Shown: positions 18,429-28,520, counted from the stretch's first letter. The stretch: 43,847 bases of DNA from Candidatus Bathyarchaeota archaeon (GCA_016783485.1 JADHWM010000007.1:1-43847), one strand, 5' to 3'. Translations and numbers: made by a program. The notes: a model not told the origin generated them from the letters alone.

Positions 18429-18683
18429 ATGAGAAGGAACGACCTCGATATCTGTGCCGACATCCTCAAGGTCTCGAAGGCCGGCGCGAAGAAGACCCAC
18501 ATAGTCTACAGGGCCAACCTGAACTTCAAGATAGTCAAGAAGTATCTCAGCAGGCTCATCGACAACGGATTCCTGATGGACAGATCCGACAACGGCATCT
18601 TCGTCACGACCGAGAGAGGATCCGATTTTCTGGAGCAGTACGCACGGCTGACGATCCCCCTGGGACCCACCGGCATCGACTAG
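18429..18683 (+). CDS. Small winged-helix transcriptional regulator
   Basis: MRRNDLDICADILKVSKAGAKKTHIVYRANLNFKIVKKYLSRLIDNGFLMDR...FVTTERGSDFLEQY, the archaeal wHTH pattern. ATG 18429 is 8 nt from the SD; the alternative is GTG 18420. Confidence 0.85.
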   Translation: MRRNDLDICADILKVSKAGAKKTHIVYRANLNFKIVKKYLSRLIDNGFLMDRSDNGIFVTTERGSDFLEQYARLTIPLGPTGID

Positions 18684-18844
18684 CGAGGCGGACGTTCAAT
18701 CTCGGAGTCCGCAGATCCTCTCCTATCCTTCCGCGGGCTAATCCCTCACCTCCCCTTCTCGCTCCGAATCCATTCTAATCAGGACTGAGTAGGTTTCTAG
18801 ATGAATGAGGAAAATCGGGCTGCCTGATTGGATTTTACTATGCG

Positions 18845-19546
18845 TCAGAGGATGATCCGGGCGTCCACGACCTTGGCGCCCTCCTCGTAGACAAGCACCG
18901 GGTTCATATCCAGTTCGGATATCTCGGGGCATGCCACCAGCATCTCCGAGGTCTTCAGCAGGATCTCGACGATGGCCTCCCTGTCTGAGGGGGGCTTTCC
19001 CCGGGCCCCTTCAAGTATCTTGTAGGCCTTGATCTCCTTCACCATCTCCTCGGCGTCGGACCTGTTTATCGGGATTAGCCTGAAGCTGACGTCCTTCAGT
19101 ATCTCGACGAATATCCCCCCGAGCCCGAACATCAGCGTGGCGCCGAAGGTGGGGTCCTTGGTGGATCCGACGATGACCTCGGTCCCCCAGGGAGCCATCT
19201 CCTGGACCAGGATGCCCGTGATCTCGGCGTCGGGGGCGTAGGCCTTGACGTTCTCCAGGATGGCCTTGTAGCCCTCCCGGACCCCCGCCTCGTCCTTGAT
19301 GTCGATGAGGACGCCGCCGGCATCCGATTTGTGGAGGACCTGGGGGGAGACTATCTTGAGGACGACAGGGAAGCCGAGCTTCTTCGCGGCCTCGACGGCG
19401 TCGTCCTCGGTCTCCTCGACGGTGATCTTGGTGACCGGGAGGCCGTACAAGGCGCAGAGGTTCTTGGCCTCGTGCTCGAAGAGGAAGTCCCTGCCCTCGG
19501 CCTCGGCGGTGCTGAAAATCTCGTTGACCGCTTCGTCTCTCATCAT
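18845..19546 (-). CDS. ATP-grasp domain protein, ADP-forming acetyl/acyl-CoA synthetase beta subunit type
   Basis: 233 aa; LGFPVVLKIVSPQVLHKSDAGGVLIDIKDEAGV, EMAPWGTEVIVGSTKDPTFGATLMFGLGGIFVEILKDVSFRLIPINR. Confidence 0.92.
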   Translation of the reverse strand: MMRDEAVNEIFSTAEAEGRDFLFEHEAKNLCALYGLPVTKITVEETEDDAVEAAKKLGFPVVLKIVSPQVLHKSDAGGVLIDIKDEAGVREGYKAILENVKAYAPDAEITGILVQEMAPWGTEVIVGSTKDPTFGATLMFGLGGIFVEILKDVSFRLIPINRSDAEEMVKEIKAYKILEGARGKPPSDREAIVEILLKTSEMLVACPEISELDMNPVLVYEEGAKVVDARIIL

Positions 19547-19623
19547 CGGTTACCTCTGAATCGAATCCATTACTGCATTAACTCAGGATTTTTAAAAATA
19601 TGGTATCACACTACGCGGGGGGA

Positions 19624-19926
19624 TCACGCCGTGAGCCGGGTCTTGAGCCATGCCGCGACGTTCCTGAGGACGGGATTGGGGTTCATCAGCACCGGGATGT
19701 CCCGGGGGCCCACCTTGAGGCTCGGACGATAGCCCGGCATCGCGGCGAAGATGACGCTGGCCCAGTAGATCCTCCCCCTCATCCTCTCCCTGAGCAGCTC
19801 CTTGGTGTTCAGGGGGAGGGGTTGATGGTGGAACGCGATGCCCTCGGCCCAGCTCAGAATAAGGGGCCTCCCCGAGTCGAGGAGGAGCGCGCAGGTCTCC
19901 GCTAGCTTCCTGAGTTCGTACTCCAC
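19624..19926 (-). CDS. Hypothetical protein
   Basis: 100 aa from GTG, no homolog recognised; open frame extends upstream (...RDPPVKISYKPLEELVILEIVEYELRKL) so the start is uncertain. Confidence 0.35.
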   Translation of the reverse strand: MEYELRKLAETCALLLDSGRPLILSWAEGIAFHHQPLPLNTKELLRERMRGRIYWASVIFAAMPGYRPSLKVGPRDIPVLMNPNPVLRNVAAWLKTRLTA

Positions 19927-20003
19927 AATCTCCAGGATAACGAGCTCCTCGAGAGGCTTGTAGGAAATCTTGACCGGGGGATCCCTTCCCGGACGGGACA
20001 GAG

Positions 20004-21344
20004 CTAGAGGACCTCCCCCTCCGCCTCGCCGATGGCCTCGTCGAGGAGGGAGACTATCTCGTCTATCTGCTCCCGGGTCACCACGAGGGGCGGCGCCACC
20101 TGTATGTGGTCCCCGACGTAACCGTCAACGGTGGCGACCCCGGGATAGACGAGGAGCCTCTTCTGGAAGCAGCGCTCCACGACCCTGCTGTAGAAGGCGA
20201 CGTCCGCCGGGAAGGGCTCCTTGGTGGTCTTGTCCTTGACGAACTCGATCCCCGCGAAGAGGCCCTTGCCCCGGATGTCCCCCACCGTGGGGTGGTCGTG
20301 GAGAATCCCGAGCCTCTTGTGGAGGTGCTCACCCAGCTTTGCGGATCTCTCCACCAGCTTGTGCTTCACGGTGTACTCTAGGACGGCGGCTCCCACCGCG
20401 CATGAGACGGGGTGGCTCCCGTATGTGTGGCCGTGGGCGAAGGGTCCCTTGAAGGCCTCTGCGACCCCGTCACTCACTATGCAGGCCCCGAGAGGCATGT
20501 ATCCCCCGGATAGGCCCTTGGCTGCGGTGATGATGTCGGGCTCGACTCCCCAGTGGTCGATGCCCCAGTTCTTCCCCGTCCTCCCGACCCCGGTCATCAC
20601 CTCGTCGGCGATGAAGAGGATCCCGTGGTCGTCGCAGATCTCCCGTATCATCTGGAAGTAACCATCAGGGGCGGGGAGGGACCCAAGCGTGGCCCCCACG
20701 AAGGGCTCCGCAATGAACGCGGAGACCTCGGACTTGCCGTTAGCCTTGACCTCCCAGTCCAGGGCCCTGGCGCACTCCAGGTCGCAGGCGTCCCGGGTCT
20801 TCCCGTAGGGGCATCTGTAGCAGTAGGCCGGCGGGATGTGGGGGAAGTCGAGGAGAAGCGGGACGTACCTCCTGCGCCGGGCGATGTTCCCCGACATCGA
20901 GAGGGCCCCCAGGGTGTTCCCGTGGTAGCTCTGCCACCGGGCGATCACCTTGTACCGGCTGGGCTCCCCCCGCTCCAGATGGTACTGCCTCGCAAGCTTC
21001 GCCGAGGCCTCCGTAGCCTCGGAGCCCCCGGAGCAGACGTAGACCCTGTTTAGGCTCGGGGGGGCGAACTTGGCTAGTCTCTCGGCGAATTCGAGGACCG
21101 TGCCCGTGGTGAAGTGGGAGCTGTGGGCGTAGCTGATCTCCGCCATCTGGCGGGCTACCGCGTCGGCAACCTCTTTGACTCCGTGGCCGATGTTGACGCA
21201 GACGGGGCCCGCGCTCCCGTCGATGTACCTGTTCCCCTCCTCGTCCCACACGTAGACCCCCTCACCCCGGGTGATGGTGAGGAGCTTTCCCGTGGCCCGG
21301 GAGAAGAGATGCGACGAGGAGGCCGTGGCGCTGGGTGCGGACAT
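20004..21344 (-). CDS. Class III (omega-amino acid type) aminotransferase
   Basis: 446 aa; YIDGSAGPVCVNIGHG, VCSGGSEATEASAKLARQYH, LFIADEVMTGVGRTGKNWG, AKGLSGGYMPLGA. Confidence 0.93.
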   Translation of the reverse strand: MSAPSATASSSHLFSRATGKLLTITRGEGVYVWDEEGNRYIDGSAGPVCVNIGHGVKEVADAVARQMAEISYAHSSHFTTGTVLEFAERLAKFAPPSLNRVYVCSGGSEATEASAKLARQYHLERGEPSRYKVIARWQSYHGNTLGALSMSGNIARRRRYVPLLLDFPHIPPAYCYRCPYGKTRDACDLECARALDWEVKANGKSEVSAFIAEPFVGATLGSLPAPDGYFQMIREICDDHGILFIADEVMTGVGRTGKNWGIDHWGVEPDIITAAKGLSGGYMPLGACIVSDGVAEAFKGPFAHGHTYGSHPVSCAVGAAVLEYTVKHKLVERSAKLGEHLHKRLGILHDHPTVGDIRGKGLFAGIEFVKDKTTKEPFPADVAFYSRVVERCFQKRLLVYPGVATVDGYVGDHIQVAPPLVVTREQIDEIVSLLDEAIGEAEGEVL

Positions 21345-21349
21345 AACAA

Positions 21350-22093
21350 TCAGAGAGAAGCCGGGTCCATCTTGGACTTAACTTTAGCGCCCAACACGGT
21401 GCCGGAGAGAACCCGAACCGAGCGGCCTCCGCAGTCCAGTAGGAGGGCCCCGTCGTCGTCGATGGATTCGGCTACCCCCTCGAGAATGTTGCCGGATGAA
21501 TCCTTGACTACGATCCTCCTCCCCAGGGTCTCCGAGATCCTCTCCCATCGGGCTAGGGCTTCCCCCGGATCGTCCTCCAACGTGGGCAGGATGCCGGCGA
21601 GGCGTTCAAGGAGGCTCTCGATGAAGGAGTCGACGCCGATCTCCTCACCCGCTTCCTCCGAGAGGGAGGTCGCCTCCTCGAGGTGCTCGGGGATGGCGTT
21701 GTTCAGGTTGACGCCGACTCCCAGCAGGATGACTCCTCGCTCATCCCCCGACCAATCGGCGTCCACCAGGACACCGCCCACCTTCCTGCCCCCGATCAGC
21801 ACGTCGTTGGGCCACTTGAGCATCGCCTCGACGCCGTAACCATCACGCATAACCTCTGCGACCGCCACACCCGCCACCAGGGGCATCAGGTTGGCGTGGG
21901 AGCCTGCAGCCAGCAGCGCCGTCATGTAGAGCCCTCCGGGGGGTGAATCCCAGCTCCTGCCCTGGCGCCCCCGTCCCTCAGACTGGGTGTCCGCGACGAT
22001 CACCGTTCCAACTTCGGCACCTGATTCCGCGTGGGCACGGGCAGCGTCCTGTGTCGAGGATACACGCCCCACGCGCAGGATCTCCCATGGCAT
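21350..22093 (-). CDS. birA: Biotin--[acetyl-CoA-carboxylase] ligase
   Basis: 247 aa; VSSTQDAARA, SEGRGRQGRSWDSPPGGLYMT, LKWPNDVLIGGRKVGGVLVDA, GVGVNLNN. Confidence 0.94.
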   Translation of the reverse strand: MPWEILRVGRVSSTQDAARAHAESGAEVGTVIVADTQSEGRGRQGRSWDSPPGGLYMTALLAAGSHANLMPLVAGVAVAEVMRDGYGVEAMLKWPNDVLIGGRKVGGVLVDADWSGDERGVILLGVGVNLNNAIPEHLEEATSLSEEAGEEIGVDSFIESLLERLAGILPTLEDDPGEALARWERISETLGRRIVVKDSSGNILEGVAESIDDDGALLLDCGGRSVRVLSGTVLGAKVKSKMDPASL

Positions 22094-22462
22094 AGCGTTC
22101 CAGAGAGAAGACGTGTGGCTGCGAAAAAAGGGTTTTCGAGCCCAGATAGATGCCTTGCTCGGGGGCTTTCCTCAACCAAAAGCGTACGATTGGAGAAAGA
22201 GAATGAAGAAAAAAGGCATATTGATCACGAGATCAATTGGATAGTCATGGAGCCAATTTATTATAAAGGAATTATGAGGCCCAGATATTGATCAGAAGAA
22301 AGGACTCTCCCGCGTGAAAATCACATTTCAGTACGGGATTCATTGAAAACAACTATGCCCTTTCAGATATAACCCGGTTATGGAGACTAGAAACAGGTCG
22401 GAGAACCGGGTGAGCCGAACAGTCTTATATCGACTTGGCCGTTAAAGGATCGGCTGCTCAGG

Positions 22463-22744
22463 ATGTCCATGGAGTTCGGCCTCTACGTAACCGCGATCGG
22501 CGTGGGCCTCGTCTTCGCCGCCCTCCTCGCAGTGGCGATTCTGAGCAAGGTCCTCACCGGAGTCTTCAAGGGGGGAGGGGAGCCCCTCAGGGAGGGCGGG
22601 AACGAGAAGATTGCGGCGGTTGCCGCCGTCATCGCCTCGATGGGTGAGAATCCCGAATATGGAAGCGGGACCACGAGGGAGGGCAGTAGCAGATGGGAGG
22701 CGGCCGCCAGGATGGAGGCCATGGAGAGGGGAGACGAGAGATGA
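22463..22744 (+). CDS. oadG: Na+-pumping decarboxylase gamma subunit (OadG-like)
   Basis: 93 aa with one N-terminal TM (FGLYVTAIGVGLVFAALLAVAIL), then EKIAAVAAVIASM; ATGA overlap with the biotin carrier gene. Confidence 0.75.
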   Translation: MSMEFGLYVTAIGVGLVFAALLAVAILSKVLTGVFKGGGEPLREGGNEKIAAVAAVIASMGENPEYGSGTTREGSSRWEAAARMEAMERGDER

Positions 22745-23109
22745 AGCGGAAGTTCAATGTGACCGTGGACGGCAAGACCTACGCCGTCGAGGTGGAGGAG
22801 GTATCCGGGAGAGGGGAGGCGCCCAGTCCGGTCAGCCCTCCGAAGGCTCGGGTGTCGGTGCGGGAGAGGACCGTGAGCCCCCGGGCTCCCGTGGAGGAAG
22901 GCGTGATATCCGCCCCCCTCCCGGGCGTCGTCTCCGATCTGCGGGTCAGCAGGGGCGACTCGGTGGAGGCCGGTGATGTGCTCCTGGTCCTGGAGGCGAT
23001 GAAGATGGAGAACGAGATACACGCCCCCTCCGGCGGCGTCGTGGAGGAGGTCTTCGTCGGGGTCGGGGATCAGGTGGGGCGGGGAGCCCCCCTGGTGAAG
23101 GTCGCGTAG
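22741..23109 (+). CDS. Biotin carboxyl carrier protein (biotin/lipoyl attachment domain)
   Basis: MKRKFNVTVDGKTYAVEVEEV ... ISAPLPGVVSDLRVSRGDSVEAGDVLLVLEAMKMENEIHAP; EAMKM biotinylation motif. Confidence 0.93.
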   Translation: MKRKFNVTVDGKTYAVEVEEVSGRGEAPSPVSPPKARVSVRERTVSPRAPVEEGVISAPLPGVVSDLRVSRGDSVEAGDVLLVLEAMKMENEIHAPSGGVVEEVFVGVGDQVGRGAPLVKVA

Positions 23110-23117
23110 CGGGTCGG

Positions 23118-24224
23118 ATGGGCATGTGGGAGCACCTCGGGAACGCCCTGATGATGGGAGTCGGCCTCGTCCTCGTCTACCTCGCCGTGGCGAAAAAATA
23201 CGAGCCCCTCCTGCTCCTGCCCATCGGGTTCGGTGCCATCCTAGCCAACGTTCCCTATGCCAATCTGGGGGATCCCGGGGGGATGCTCCACACGCTGCGG
23301 GTCTACGGGATCGAGAACGAGCTCCTCCCCGCCCTCCTCTTCATCGGGATCGGGGCAATGAGCGACTTTTCAAGCCTCATCAGGAAGCCTATACTCCTCG
23401 TCTTCGCGGCCGCCGGGCAGCTGGGGATCTTCGCGGCCCTCAACCTCGCCCTTTCCCTGGGGTTCACTCCGCTGGAGGCGAGCAGCGTAGGGGTAATCGG
23501 GGCCATGGACGGCCCCACCGCGATCTTCGTGGCCCAGAGGTTCGCCCCCCACCTCCTGGGGCCCATCACGGTCTGCGCCTACTCGTATATGTCCCTGGTG
23601 CCCCTCCTCCAGATTCCCCTCTCCAGGATCCTCACCTCGGAGAAGGAGAGGAGGATCGTCATGGAGTACGCGCCCGGGGAGCTCCCCAGGGCCGTCAGGG
23701 TGGTCTTCCCCATCGTGGTATTCCTCGCAGTGGCCCTCATCGCCCCCCAGGGCACCCTGTTGATAGGCACGCTGATGCTGGGGAACCTCATGAGGGAGAG
23801 CGGCGTCGTGAAGAGGCTCACAGACGCGGCGGAGAACGAGCTCTCCAACCTGGTCACCCTCCTCCTAGGACTCACCATCGGGGGAACCATGACAGCGGAG
23901 GCTTTCCTCAACGTCTCGACCCTCTACGTCTTCGGCCTCGGCCTCGTGGCCTTCGTCATCGCGATCGCGTCGGGCCTCGTCTTCGCCAAGATCGCGAGCG
24001 CAGCCACGGGAGGAAGGATCAACCCCCTCATCGGGGCCTGCGGAGTCTCAGCTTTCCCGATGGCTGCCAGGACCGCCCACCTCATCGGGCGCCAGGAGGA
24101 CCCGGAGAACTGGCTGCTGCCCCACGCCCTCGCGACGAACATTGGGGGGCAGATCGCCTCGGTTGTCGCGGGGAGCGCGATCCTCACCTATGCTCCCCGG
24201 GTCCTCGCCTTGCTAGGCGCCTAG
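23118..24224 (+). CDS. oadB: Na+-translocating decarboxylase beta subunit
   Basis: 368 aa multi-TM; LPIGFGAILANVP, LLPALLFIGIGAMSDFSSLI, GAMDGPTAIFVAQRFAP, GACGVSAFPMAAR. Confidence 0.92.
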   Translation: MGMWEHLGNALMMGVGLVLVYLAVAKKYEPLLLLPIGFGAILANVPYANLGDPGGMLHTLRVYGIENELLPALLFIGIGAMSDFSSLIRKPILLVFAAAGQLGIFAALNLALSLGFTPLEASSVGVIGAMDGPTAIFVAQRFAPHLLGPITVCAYSYMSLVPLLQIPLSRILTSEKERRIVMEYAPGELPRAVRVVFPIVVFLAVALIAPQGTLLIGTLMLGNLMRESGVVKRLTDAAENELSNLVTLLLGLTIGGTMTAEAFLNVSTLYVFGLGLVAFVIAIASGLVFAKIASAATGGRINPLIGACGVSAFPMAARTAHLIGRQEDPENWLLPHALATNIGGQIASVVAGSAILTYAPRVLALLGA

Positions 24225-24231
24225 ATGAGCG

Positions 24232-24885
24232 TCAGAATTGCCGGCTGAACCTCTGCTCCTTCCAGGGGTCGGCCTCGTTGTGGTAGCCTCCCCCCTCCCA
24301 GAAACCGGGGCGATCCCTCTCCCTGAACTCCAGTCCTCTGAGCCATTTCCCTCCCTTCCAGAGGTAGACGGTCTTCTCCTCGCTCCTGTCGGGGAAGGAG
24401 CCGGTCACCCCCCTCAAAGGGTATCCGTGCTCCAAGGTTAGAGGCTCCCCGGCGTAACGGGTGGCGAGGAGGAAGTTGTCGGCCATGACGAGATCGATGG
24501 GGAGGTTCTCGGTGAAGTCGTTCTCGCAGTGCTGGATGACGTATTTGGCCTCGGGCTTGGGTTTTATGATGCCCTCCTCGACGAGGTCTCTCACGAAGAC
24601 CCCCTCCCACTCCGTGTCGAGTTTTGTCCAATGGGTCACGCAGTGAATGTCCAGGACGACCTTCCTCCGGGGGAGGCGGCTGAACTCCTCCCACGTCCAC
24701 CTGGCATCCTCCTCGACGAGGCCGAAGACCCTGAAGTCCCACTCCGCCAAGTCGACCCTGGGGACTGATCCGTAGTGGAAGACGGGGAACTTCTCGGTGA
24801 GGGACTGCCCCGGGGGGAGACGCCGGGGCTCTCCTCCGCCGCTCTTCTTGAATCGAGAGAAGAATCCGCTCAAAATTATCGCCAC
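24232..24885 (-). CDS. Sulfite oxidase-like molybdopterin oxidoreductase
   Basis: 217 aa; FPVFHYGSVPRVDLAEWDFRVFGLVEE, LDIHCVTHWTKLDTEWEGV (Moco Cys motif), LEHGYPLRGV. Confidence 0.9.
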   Translation of the reverse strand: MAIILSGFFSRFKKSGGGEPRRLPPGQSLTEKFPVFHYGSVPRVDLAEWDFRVFGLVEEDARWTWEEFSRLPRRKVVLDIHCVTHWTKLDTEWEGVFVRDLVEEGIIKPKPEAKYVIQHCENDFTENLPIDLVMADNFLLATRYAGEPLTLEHGYPLRGVTGSFPDRSEEKTVYLWKGGKWLRGLEFRERDRPGFWEGGGYHNEADPWKEQRFSRQF

Positions 24886-25035
24886 GATGGAAAAACCGGC
24901 GGCGGTTAATCAACGTATACAAAAATCTGTTGATCCCCGGCAGATAACCATATGCGGTCGTAGACAAATTCCTCCGCCAGATTCTCGGCTCCGACGATTA
25001 CTTTAAGGATCGAAGCACATCTATCATGGATCATC

Positions 25036-26181
25036 ATGGATTTCGAAGGAAGGCTGAGAAGGGCCAGGGAGGAGATGCGGGAGAGGGGAGTCGGGTTGAT
25101 GTACCTGCGCCGTGGGGCGAAACTCTGGTACCTCGCCGGCATCCGGAGGCGGGGCCCCGAGATGACGGACCATAACACCTACGGGGACTACGTCCAGGGG
25201 GCGTACATCGGGGCGGAGGAAGGCTTCGTCCTGGTGGGGCCCCGGATGGGGAGCGCTGCGTGGGTGAACGAGGCCGAGGGGAAGCCCTGGGTGGACGAGT
25301 TGAGGATCATCGACGAGTCCGAGACCCCGGAGGAGGTACTGGAGGAGGTCCTCGAGGGGTTCGACGTCAAGGGGGGCGTCATGGTCGACGAGAGGGCCTG
25401 GGCCCACGCCTCGCTGCTTATCCGGAAGAACCTTCCGGGTTCGGAGATGAGCCTCGCATCGGAGATCATCGACCCCATGAAGATGATCAAGGACGACGAC
25501 GAGATCGCCCGCATGAAAAAGATAGGGGAGATCACCGACGAGGTCTACGGGGAGGTGGTCAAATACCTGAGGGTGGGGCTGAAGGAGGAGGATGTGGCCC
25601 ACGAGGTGGACTACCAGTTCACCAAGCACGGCTCTGAGCAGAACTCCTTCGTCACCGGGGTGAGGTTCAGAAGCCCCAAGAGGCCCAGTCGACCCCACGC
25701 GCTCCGGTCAACATCACGGACGCTGCAGGAGGGGGACGCCGTCACGTTCGACTTTGGCGGAGTCTACCAGGGCTACTGCTCCGACTTCGGGAGGACCGTC
25801 TACGTGGGAGACCCCCCGGCGAAGGTGAGGGAGATCCACGACACAGTTATGGCAGCCCAGGCCGCGGCCATCGAGAGGATGGTGGACGGCACCATCACCG
25901 CCAAGGGGCTGGACAGGGTCGCCCGGGGCATCATCGAGGACAAGGGATACGGGGAGTGCTTCGGCCACAGGCTGGGGCACGGGATAGGGGTCACCGTCCA
26001 CGAGCCTCCGTTCCTCTACATCCCGGACGAGACGGTGCTGAGGAAGGGGATGACATTCACCATGGAGCCCAGCATCCTCCTCCCGGACAGCTGGGCGGCC
26101 CGGGTCGAGGACGTCGTGATGGTCACTGAGGAGGGGGGAGTCCCCTTCAGCAACTACCACAAGGAGCTCACCACCATCTGA
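25036..26181 (+). CDS. M24 family metallopeptidase (Xaa-Pro aminopeptidase-like)
   Basis: 381 aa; DAVTFDFGGVYQGYCSDFGRT, GHRLGHGIGVTVHEPP, GMTFTMEPSI. Confidence 0.92.
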   Translation: MDFEGRLRRAREEMRERGVGLMYLRRGAKLWYLAGIRRRGPEMTDHNTYGDYVQGAYIGAEEGFVLVGPRMGSAAWVNEAEGKPWVDELRIIDESETPEEVLEEVLEGFDVKGGVMVDERAWAHASLLIRKNLPGSEMSLASEIIDPMKMIKDDDEIARMKKIGEITDEVYGEVVKYLRVGLKEEDVAHEVDYQFTKHGSEQNSFVTGVRFRSPKRPSRPHALRSTSRTLQEGDAVTFDFGGVYQGYCSDFGRTVYVGDPPAKVREIHDTVMAAQAAAIERMVDGTITAKGLDRVARGIIEDKGYGECFGHRLGHGIGVTVHEPPFLYIPDETVLRKGMTFTMEPSILLPDSWAARVEDVVMVTEEGGVPFSNYHKELTTI

Positions 26182-26238
26182 CGGGGGCCATGCGCAAACG
26201 TTAAGACGCTTCCCCCTCCAATATCAACCGATTTCGTC

Positions 26239-27177
26239 ATGAGTATGAAGGACCGATTCAGGGGGAAGGACTTCCTCACCCTCATGGACTACAGCCCAGT
26301 CGAGATCAGCTACATGCTCGACGTGGCCCAGGAGTTCAAGCGGATGCGGATGATGAAGGAGCCCCACGCTTATCTCCAGGGCCGGACCATCGCGATGGTC
26401 TTCGAGAAGCACAGCACCCGCACCCGTTTCAGCTTCCAGGCTGCGATCGCCCACCTGGGGATGCAGAGCTTCTACTCCACCCCCGAGACGATGCAGCTGG
26501 CCCGGGGGGAGCCCATCAAGGACACCGCCCGGATACTGGATAGGTACTGCGACGCCCTGGTGCTGAGGACCTACGGCCAGGAGATCGCTGAGGAGTACGC
26601 CGAGTACATGGTCAACCCCGTGGTGAACGCCCTAACCAACCTCACCCACCCCTGCCAGGGGCTCGCCGACCTCCTCACCATCCGGGAGCACAAGGGCAAG
26701 ATCAAGGGGAATAAACTGGTCTATGTAGGCGACGCCTACAACGTCTGCCAGACCCTGATGGTGGTGAGCAGCCTCATGGGTATGGACTGCAACGTCGCCG
26801 TGCCCAAGGGCTGGGCCCCCGAGAAGTTGATCGTCGACTTCGCGGAGGACAACGCGAAGAAGAGGGGCACCGAGATGGTGGTCACCGACGACCTCAAGGA
26901 GGCCCTGACGGGGGCGGACGTGGTGTACGCGAACACGTTCCACAGCATGGGGCACAAGGACATCGAGGAGAGGAAGAAGGCCTTCGCCAAGTACCAGATC
27001 AACGACGAGACCCTGGGATGGGCGAAGCCCGACGCCATCTTCATGCACTGCCTCCCCGGCTACAGGGGCGAGGAGATGACCGACAGCGTCATCGAGGGGC
27101 CCCAGAGCGCCGTCTTCGACGAGGGGGAGAACAGGATGCACACCGAGAAGGCTGTCCTCTCACTGGTGGTCGCCTGA
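26239..27177 (+). CDS. argF: Ornithine carbamoyltransferase (ATC/OTC family)
   Basis: 312 aa; FEKHSTRTRFSFQ, LTHPCQGLADLLTI, FMHCLPGYRGEEMTDSVIEGPQSAVFDEGENRMHTEKAVL. Confidence 0.88.
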   Translation: MSMKDRFRGKDFLTLMDYSPVEISYMLDVAQEFKRMRMMKEPHAYLQGRTIAMVFEKHSTRTRFSFQAAIAHLGMQSFYSTPETMQLARGEPIKDTARILDRYCDALVLRTYGQEIAEEYAEYMVNPVVNALTNLTHPCQGLADLLTIREHKGKIKGNKLVYVGDAYNVCQTLMVVSSLMGMDCNVAVPKGWAPEKLIVDFAEDNAKKRGTEMVVTDDLKEALTGADVVYANTFHSMGHKDIEERKKAFAKYQINDETLGWAKPDAIFMHCLPGYRGEEMTDSVIEGPQSAVFDEGENRMHTEKAVLSLVVA

Positions 27178-27266
27178 CCACCCCCCCCCACCTATTTCCG
27201 GCGAAAGGCATTTATCGAGTGTCTATGAAACTGGATGAAAAGGCGGACCCTAAAGGTAGATACTAA

Positions 27267-28520
27267 GTGGCCTCGATCCTCAGACAGGTCTTCTCGAATC
27301 GGAATGTCCTCGCCATCTCATCGACGAACATGCTCTACCACATCTTCAACAGCCTCTGGGAGCTGTGGTGGACCCTCTACCTCATCGAGGAGCTCAAGAC
27401 GCCGATAACCATCGTCGGATTACTCGCCACCATCCAGAATACCAGCAGTATCCTCTTCCAGCTCCCCGGGGGCATCATCGCGGACAGGATCGGGCGTAAG
27501 AAGGTGATAGTATTCGGGACGGGGATGAGGATCATCGCCCCATTATTCCTCCTCACAGCCAGGTCGTGGCACTGGGTAGTCCCGGGGATGGTGCTCAACT
27601 CCCTCGCTTCCCTATACGTCCCCGCCTTCAACGCGATCATCGCCGAGTCTCTCCCCCAAGAGAATAGGGGAGCGGCCTTCGGAGCCTACAGGATGATGAC
27701 GTCGATCCCCCAGATATTCATGCCCGTGGTCAGTGGCTTCTACCTGGACCAGATGGGCATCGCGAAGGGGGTGAGAGTGGGACTGCTGCTCTTCATCGGC
27801 GCTGCTTCAATAGCGACTATCGTCAGGGCCATGTTCCTCACCGAGACTCTGAAACCGGAGGACAGGGATGACCCCGAGAACAACGAGAGCGGATGGCAGG
27901 GTCTCCTGGAGGTCTTCAGGCGCCAGCCACGCACCATCTGGGCGATGATGGCGGTCTCCATCATCTCCGGGTTCGCGATGAGGATGACCTGGACATTCCT
28001 CACCCCCTACGCCACATACGAGATAGGACTATCCACGACCCAGTACGGCCTCCTCCAGAGCGTCGCCACAGGGATCTCGGTCCCCCTCTACCTCATCAGC
28101 GGGATCATCGCGGACCGCTTCGGCAGGGTCCCCTGCATCCTCATCGCCCGGGGGCTGGGTCCCTTCGACAGCCTAAGCCTCCTCGTGCTCAGGGACTACA
28201 ACCATCTCCTCGCCGCCTACGGCGTCATCGGGGTCGCCGGCGGCCTCGGGGGCGGGAGGCTCAGAGGGGGTGGCTTCATGGGAGGCCCCGCCTGGCAGGC
28301 GCTCATCGCGGACATCGTACCCCAGAGGGACAGGGGCAAGGTGATGGGGCTGATGGGGACGGTATCGGGTATCATAGGCCTCCCCGGATCGTACATGGGC
28401 GGGGTCATGTACGACAAAGACCCCAATATGCTGTTAGCCGTAGGTGCCGGGCTCGAGGCCCTGGCTATCCCTTTGATCCTCCTCTTCGTCCGGGAACACA
28501 AGGGAGAACCCGAGGATTAG
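27267..28520 (+). CDS. MFS transporter
   Basis: 417 aa multi-TM; GIIADRIGRKKVIVFG and GIIADRFGRVPCILIAR, the duplicated MFS loop 2-3 motif; GTG start. Confidence 0.9.
   Translation: MASILRQVFSNRNVLAISSTNMLYHIFNSLWELWWTLYLIEELKTPITIVGLLATIQNTSSILFQLPGGIIADRIGRKKVIVFGTGMRIIAPLFLLTARSWHWVVPGMVLNSLASLYVPAFNAIIAESLPQENRGAAFGAYRMMTSIPQIFMPVVSGFYLDQMGIAKGVRVGLLLFIGAASIATIVRAMFLTETLKPEDRDDPENNESGWQGLLEVFRRQPRTIWAMMAVSIISGFAMRMTWTFLTPYATYEIGLSTTQYGLLQSVATGISVPLYLISGIIADRFGRVPCILIARGLGPFDSLSLLVLRDYNHLLAAYGVIGVAGGLGGGRLRGGGFMGGPAWQALIADIVPQRDRGKVMGLMGTVSGIIGLPGSYMGGVMYDKDPNMLLAVGAGLEALAIPLILLFVREHKGEPED

Noticed and set aside
23126-24286. 386-aa plus-strand ORF overlapping oadB
   Set aside because: Alternate frame, Arg/Pro/Gly-rich shadow ORF; the oadB frame has proper TM segments and family motifs.
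27178-27192. C-rich homopolymer run after argF
   Set aside because: Isolated poly-C tract in a high-GC intergenic gap; no associated phase-variable gene structure.
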